A stretch of 64,000 nucleotides of DNA from Aurifilum marmelostoma (taxonomy: Eukaryota > Ascomycota > Sordariomycetes > Diaporthales > Cryphonectriaceae), in assembly GCA_027559495.1 (NCBI GenBank), contig JAMXSV010000010.1, forward strand, positions 2,170,001-2,234,000. Reading direction: 5' to 3'. This document shows positions 58,222-64,000 of the stretch, in pieces. Both the position numbers and the translations under genes were made by a program. Positions within the stretch are counted from its first letter, which is position 1. The number at the start of each line of letters is the position of its first letter. The notes under the pieces are model-generated. The model was not told the origin of the DNA, made no database searches, and saw only the letters and a list, made by a program, of their open reading frames with translations.

Positions 58222-60556
58222 AGCGAAGAGGCTCGGTCGGTTGTCTTTGATGGCTTAAGTCGTGATGCGAGATGATTTCCCAAGGCGACTATAGTGCAGT
58301 AGGTAATTATATCAAGATTCTCAAGGCAAAGGGTGACCTTTAAACCCGCGCAAGGCCAGTTCATGGCAGACCGTGTACAACGTCCCTCAAAAGAAATGTG
58401 GTCAAGGTTGATTGTGTGACGAGACGTCGTAAAAGAATTACAAAACGCCCGCGCAACCAGCTTCCACACCGAGTTACTGCGCCTAACCTCCCCTGTGAAA
58501 CCTGACCCTCTCCACAGAATTGTTTCCCCCCCTTCCTCCTACCTTTCCGAACATTTTTGCCCTTATTGTCCACACGGCAACAGCTCCTCCTCACACCTGA
58601 TTTGCCGCAACGAATATGCAGGCATCCCTCCCCATGCCCTTCCCGAGCGCCACTCCCGTTACAAGGCGGCTGTCTGTCTTACTTTTGACAGCTTTCCTCC
58701 GAGAAGCTCAGAATTCCGCAACGCATGATTCCGGGACGGATGACGACAGATCTGCTTTGTTTGGCAGGGTGGAGGGGGGCGCCTCTTCGTGTAGGAATCC
58801 GTTCCGGACGAGTCTGGGATGGAATGTTAGGGGGAAGCCCTGCGTGTGGCGGGCGCAGGGGCCCGGAAGGATTCCCAAGGGAAGGATTTTAACACTCGGC
58901 TGTCACCTCTGCAGCGGTACTTATGGTTATGTGCGCAGACTGTAATTAGAGGCAGTTCTTGGACAGGTCGCTATTATGGAGATGACGCCTCTCAGCGCGC
59001 AACCGTGCGAGAGAACAGCATGTCAGCTCAGCAACCAGCCACGGCTGACACGTCGACCGACGTCTCGATCGGTCAATTTACATTCAAGGACAAAGTATGC
59101 ATAGCATGGGCAAAGTTTGGAGTCAGAGGAAGCACCGTACTTGTTACGTCGCCAAAGAAAAGAAGAGAGAAAGAAAAAAAAGAGCCAAACAGATAATAAT
59201 TACCCTATTCTCATGAATGAGCCTCGCATAGAAACGTACCCACCAGGCAAACTAGCTACCACTATTTACAAAAGCGGGACTGACAAAAAGCTGGCAGCAA
59301 GCGTGCCCTCCAAGCAGATTGCTGCAAACTTGTGAGCTTTTCGTACAACGTCTCATTTGCTGCTGAAACCATGATGGCTTCTAGTTTTCCGTCCCGAGGT
59401 CACACTGTACACACACCACGCTTTGTACTCCATGCCGGGGTCTAGCTTACAGTAACAATTCTCCGTTTCGAGTCAGCACTTTAACACTTAAGGTCGTAGG
59501 CGAGTTTCTGATTCTTATGAGGTGGGTGACCAGACTGTTGTTGGCGATGGAAACTGCACTGGTTGGGTCTGTCTTGGGGTCATATTTATCCAAGTATTCA
59601 CACTCGAGTAGAATTCGTAACTTTCGATCAATGCTATGCAAATGTAGCATGAGCCATTTATTCATTTGCTTCCCTGTATCAGGCCACACCAACGTGTAGC
59701 CAGTCGTACGATGGACGGCAGGACTGATAAAGAGGAGACAGAGAAATTTAAGTAATTCGTTAGCACATGACCCAAGATAATAAGAACTTGAGTAAACCTT
59801 GGCGATGGTTATGATAGCCTGTGTGGCCTCTTCTTGTTCCATCCAGCCAGGTCAGGGAAGTATAGGCGATGATAGATAATAGTTAATTTAGGAGAACAGT
59901 TTGATAACCAGCCCGGCTGATTGGCTGCTCCCACCAACCACTGCCGCTATCAAAAAACACTATTCCAGTGTATAAAATTAGCCCAATGCGGGGTCTTATC
60001 AAGAGGTCTGGAGCAAGTATGTCAGTGATTATTTAGCCTGGACGACATCGGCGGGTGCTTATCTCGGAGAATGCACGGCATGGAGGGGCCCCTTGTGACA
60101 GCTCGCTCGTCGCTGCTCGTCGCCGATCTTATCGTTCTTCCCCCCCCTCTCGGGCGGACGGTACAAGCACCAGTGGCTTGCTCTGCGTGATATGCCTTTG
60201 GTAATACGGAGCTCACTCATTCGACAGTGATAGTCGTGATAGCCAGGCAGAGGCGAGACATCAGCCCGTCTACCAGGTCATCGTGCATCTCCGCTAACGG
60301 CCACACTCGGGCTGCCCTCGGGAATTCAGGACAAGACATGACTTTTTGGAGAAATATAAGTAATTGATATCAAGCTAATGAGCTGTCCATGTTCCCCAGA
60401 TCTCCTCCTCATGTGTGTGTAGCTCTGTCTCTCCGCCGTCGTTTTCTTTTTCCATTTTGACTATAATTACTTGACGGCATCAAATCTTTCTTTGAAGTCA
60501 GTCCTCTTAGTTCATCGTCCAAACAGCTGGTTGCCAACAACATTATCCACTAAAAG
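58222..60556. other. Divergent MFS / amine oxidase intergenic region
   Basis: 2.3 kb with no confident gene. AT content rises from about 59150 to 60000. GATAAG-type motifs lie in the half nearest the oxidase. A 131-codon open frame at 59447-59842 (minus) has no recognisable domain. Confidence 0.5.
59995..60133 (-). promoter_or_regulatory. Cluster of GATAAG sites upstream of the amine oxidase
   Basis: GATAAG occurs on the minus strand at 59995-60000, 60058-60063 and 60128-60133, with a further TGATAA on the plus strand at 59902. HGATAR is the known binding site of AreA/NIT2 GATA factors that switch on nitrogen-scavenging genes, which fits an amine oxidase 420-560 nt downstream. Confidence 0.45.
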
Positions 60557-62935
60557 ATGGGTTCTGTGGCACACGAGGAGATCCCTCATCCCTTCGACCC
60601 ACTCTCCCTGGAGGAGATCCAGACTGCCATCACCACCGTCAAGAAGGCTCATGGCGATGTCTTCTTCAACGTGGTCTCGCTGCACGAGCCGCGCAAGTCG
60701 GAGATGACTGCCTGGCTGGCAGACCCGGAAAAGACACCCAGACCCACAAGAGTGGCAGACGTTGTGGTGATCGCCCCAGGAGGTAAGGTCTACGATGGCC
60801 TGGTCGACATCAAGACGGCCCAGATCACCCACTGGGAACAGCTGGATGGCCTTCAACCAATTGTAAGTGATGCTATTCTTAAAATTCACTGTGAGCACGC
60901 AAGAGAGGCTGACCAGAAGCGTCACACCAGATCACCATGGAAGAGCTCCAGGCTGTGGAGCACGTCTGCCGGACAGACCCCAGCGTCATCGAGCAGTGCG
61001 AGATCAGCGGGATCCCCAAGGAGGAGATGCACAAGGTCTACTGCGACCCCTGGACCATCGGCTACGACGAGCGCCACGGCTCCCAGGTCCGCCTGCAGCA
61101 GGCCCTCATGTACTACCGCCCCAATGTGGACGACTGCCAGTACCAGTATCCCCTGGACTTTTGCCCCATCTACGACGCCGACAAGCAGACCATCATCGCC
61201 ATCGACATCCCCAAGGTGAGGAGGCCGCTGAAGAAGCAGGCGCCCATCAACTACACGCCCGACTTTGTCAACGAGAAGCAGGGAGGCTACCGCACGGACC
61301 TGAAGCCCATCAACATCACCCAGCCCGAGGGCGTGTCCTTCACCATGAAGGGCAGGGAGATCGAGTGGCAGTCCTGGAAGCTCCACATCGGCTTCAACTA
61401 CCGCGAAGGCATCGTGCTCAACGACATCACCTACAACGACAAGGGCACCGTCAGGCCCGTCTTCTACCGGCTGTCCCTGGCCGAGATGGTCGTGCCCTAC
61501 GGCAACCCCGAGCACCCCCACCAGAGGAAGCACGCCTTCGACCTGGGCGAGTACGGCGGGGGCTACATGACCAACAGCCTGGCCCTGGGCTGCGACTGCA
61601 AGGGCAGCATCCACTACCTCGACGCACACTTCCCCACCCGCGCCGGCGGGGTCAGGACCATCAAGAACGCCATCTGCATCCACGAGGAGGACAGCGGCAT
61701 CCTCTTTAAGCACTCTGACTTCCGTGACGACTCGGTGATTGTCACGCGCGGCAGGAAGCTCGTCATCCAGCAGATCTTCACGGCGGCAAACTACGAGTAT
61801 GCCATCCAGTGGATCTTTCACGCAAGTAGCCTGATAATACTTTGTGACTTGGGAGGGGGAAACCAAGCTGACAACCATTACAGCAAGACGGCACGATCCA
61901 GCCAGAGATCAAGCTCACGGGCATCCTCAACACCTATGTCATGAACCCTGGCGAGGACACACTCGGCTGGGGAACCCAGGTCTACCCAGGTAAGTCAGCA
62001 AGAGGACCAGTCTTCGCAGGAATACCAGGAGCTGACAAGTCCCAACAGGTGTCAATGCCCACAACCACCAGCACCTCTTCTGCCTGCGCATCGACCCCAA
62101 CATCGACGGACCCAACAACACCGTCTTCATGAACGATGCCGTGCCGTCCGACGCGCCCGTGGGCAGCCCTGAGAACTACTACGGCAACGCCTTTTACGCC
62201 AAGCGCACCAAGTTCACCACCACGGCCCAGGCCATGACCGACTACAACGGTGCCACCTCGCGCACGTGGGACATGTGCAACGAGGGCAAGCTGCACCCTT
62301 ACAGCGGGAAGCCGGCCTCGTATAAGCTGGTCAGCAGAGAAGTGCCGGGCCTGTTGCCCAAGGAAGGGTCGCTGGTCTGGAAGAGGGCCGGGTTTGCCCG
62401 GCATGCTGTGCATGTGACCAAGTGTGAGTAATAGTCCCCCCCTAGCGAAGAAACCGGAAAGCCCAGGAGGGTAAGAAGAAGAAGAAAAAAGACAAAAAGA
62501 AACCAGACTGACGGTGTTCCGGCCCCTGAAAAAGACTCGGACGACCAGCTCTGGCCTGCGGGCCGACACGTGCCCCAGACCTCAGGCGAGCCCTCGCGCG
62601 GCCTGCCAGAGTGGGTGGGCGATGGCACCGACTCGATCGAGAACACGGACATTGTGCTGTGGCACACCTTTGGCGTGACGCACTTCCCCGCCCCGGAGGA
62701 CTTCCCCGTCATGCCCGTCGAGCCCATGACCCTCCTCCTGCGGCCCAGGAACTTCTTCTCCAACAACCCCGTCATGAACGTGCCCCCGAGCTATGTGACC
62801 ATCCCCAGCCAGATTGCCGCCAACAGGGCCGCCGTCGTGGACGCCTCGGACAAGATGAGCAGGATGGCGTTTGGTGAGAGCGCCAATGGCGAGAGCAAGG
62901 CGTCCTGCTGCAGTGGGACGAACGGTACACACTAA
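60557..62935 (+). CDS. Copper-containing primary amine oxidase (topaquinone type)
   Basis: Exons are 60557-60862, 60931-61821, 61884-61989, 62049-62423 and 62535-62935; 2079 nt, 692 residues, all phases consistent. It oxidises primary amines to aldehydes with release of ammonia and hydrogen peroxide, letting the fungus use amines as a nitrogen source. The topaquinone site is NYEY with the precursor Tyr390. Copper ligands are in HNHQH (about 439-443) and in the late THFPAPEDFPVMP. YRPNVDDCQYQYPLDFCPIYD and the catalytic-base region DLGEYGGGYMTN are also typical. No signal peptide is seen. The C-terminus is not an SKL-type peroxisomal signal. The second intron has a GC donor (GCAAGT at 61822), the others GT. 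GATA sites upstream suggest nitrogen control. Confidence 0.93.
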
Positions 62936-64000
62936 TTTTCTTTTTCTGTTTTACGAAGCTGAAGGCGGTTTCCGGCGGGACGTTGTTCAATGGTACAGAC
63001 TGATTCGACCAAAAGGTATGCCGGAATCCTTGATGTCGTGGTTGTGATATGGTCTTCTCTATGCAGGGTGGCGTTTATCACTTTTGTCTTCTTTTTATTC
63101 CGTCCTGGTGTATAGCGCAGCTACGCTCTCTTGTCAGCAACAGTATGAATGCAATGTAATATCTCTTGAAGAATGAACCTGCCTCTTCACAGGACTGGCT
63201 TGAATTACGCGTGCTCGGCGACGGTCGTACTATGAAAAGGACTGATACTATACACAGGGAGACTCGGTCCTTTTCAGCTTGTCTTGAGAGCTCACAAACA
63301 AGATGGCACAAAGACTAGACGCAGTCGAACCAAATAATAAGCAGCCAATCCTCAAGGACGATTCGCTTCACCATGTTGTGGTGAATGAAGTTGATTGTCA
63401 ACAAGGCTTGTACCCGGCTGGAGTTCCCATATTATCACCGGGCGACCACTGCTGTGCGAGTCTATATAACCCGGTGTGTGCAAAGCAGGAAAACGGCGGG
63501 TCTTTCCACGCACCATACGCAGAGCCAGAAAGATGTTGTGCTGATTTCTGCAATTACTAACCAATAATCAAAGCATCTCTGTTTGGATGAGCGTCAGAAA
63601 TATTGCACCAGATGGTCCCAGGTATGAAATTCCCTGGGCTTGCCATATCGGCAACATCTCAATCAAAACCCCGGAGAAGTAACATGCTATATTAATTCCC
63701 AACGGCGAGCCTTGTCAACGACGCAGCAAGGGAAACACCATGGGCATATTGTAGCGGAACAGAGTGAGGCGGAACTCGGACATGTCAGGACCCGGTACAG
63801 CCTCTGCGCAGAGGGACGTTTGACAAGGTCTCAACCGTCTTCGTAAGCATTTTGAACAGTCGGCAGCTCAGGTCTGCGACAACGTTCGTGGGGGCGGCGC
63901 CAAGACCATCAAGCCCCCGTGCCAGATGATGCCGAGATACGTGTGCGTTCTCTTCATGCGCTGAAGTCCAGACTCACCTGCCACGTCTCGGTGAAGGAAA
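62936..64000. other. Right edge, mostly non-coding
   Basis: This holds the 3' flank of the amine oxidase and sequence up to the window edge. The only candidate is the doubtful ORF at 63303-63560. A next gene may begin beyond 64000. Confidence 0.5.
63303..63560 (+). CDS. Doubtful small Cys-containing ORF
   Basis: 85 residues, starting at an ATG in good context (AAGATGGC). The C-terminal half has seven cysteines, including CCASLYNPVCAKQ and CCADFC, which loosely resembles a Kazal-type core (PVC ... C). There is no signal peptide, which is odd for such a domain, and a TATATAA lies inside it. It could be the last exon of a spliced gene, a relic or chance. Confidence 0.25.
   Translation: MAQRLDAVEPNNKQPILKDDSLHHVVVNEVDCQQGLYPAGVPILSPGDHCCASLYNPVCAKQENGGSFHAPYAEPERCCADFCNY

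Noticed and set aside
59447..59842. 131-codon minus-strand ORF between the MFS gene and the amine oxidase
   Set aside because: It lies in AT-rich sequence with codon use unlike the real genes and no recognisable domain; chance or relic is more likely.

Overview
The window looks like a gene-sparse piece of nuclear chromosome from a filamentous ascomycete, most likely a Sordariomycete (inference). Coding sequence is GC-rich. Introns are short (about 50-200 nt) with GT-AG or GCAAGT-AG borders. Intergenic DNA is long and full of homopolymers and microsatellites. I support 13 protein genes plus one doubtful small ORF in 64 kb, and I recognise no tRNA, rRNA, transposon or CRISPR.

Left third (0.7-15.3 kb): a Sip5-type RING-like protein (+), a BAHD / trichothecene-3-O-acetyltransferase-type acyltransferase (-), a small secreted NTF2-like protein (-), an Ara2-type aldo-keto reductase (-), and a secreted protein with three PAN/Apple-like repeats (+).

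Centre (19.6-56.0 kb): what appears to be a complete galactosaminogalactan (GAG) exopolysaccharide locus. It holds agd3 (CE18 deacetylase, -), ega3 (GH114 endo-galactosaminidase, +), sph3 (GH135 spherulin-4 hydrolase, +), uge3 (UDP-Glc/GlcNAc 4-epimerase, -) and gtb3 (giant membrane GT4 synthase, +). These five families make the sugar nucleotides, polymerise and export the chain, deacetylate it and trim it. The genes are spread over about 36 kb with 1.5-7 kb gaps, and an 8-cysteine small secreted protein gene sits between sph3 and uge3.

Right end (56.4-64 kb): an MFS monocarboxylate-type transporter (-) and a copper amine oxidase (+), divergently transcribed. Each has one GC-AG intron, and GATA-factor sites lie upstream of the oxidase.

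Four genes (sip5, the PAN-repeat gene, sph3, uge3) each need removal of one base from a 5-nt homopolymer to keep a conserved or expected reading frame. This common pattern points to consensus-sequence errors rather than real gene decay, but reads or transcripts must decide. Splice models were derived by eye from frame continuity, splice consensus and family motifs.
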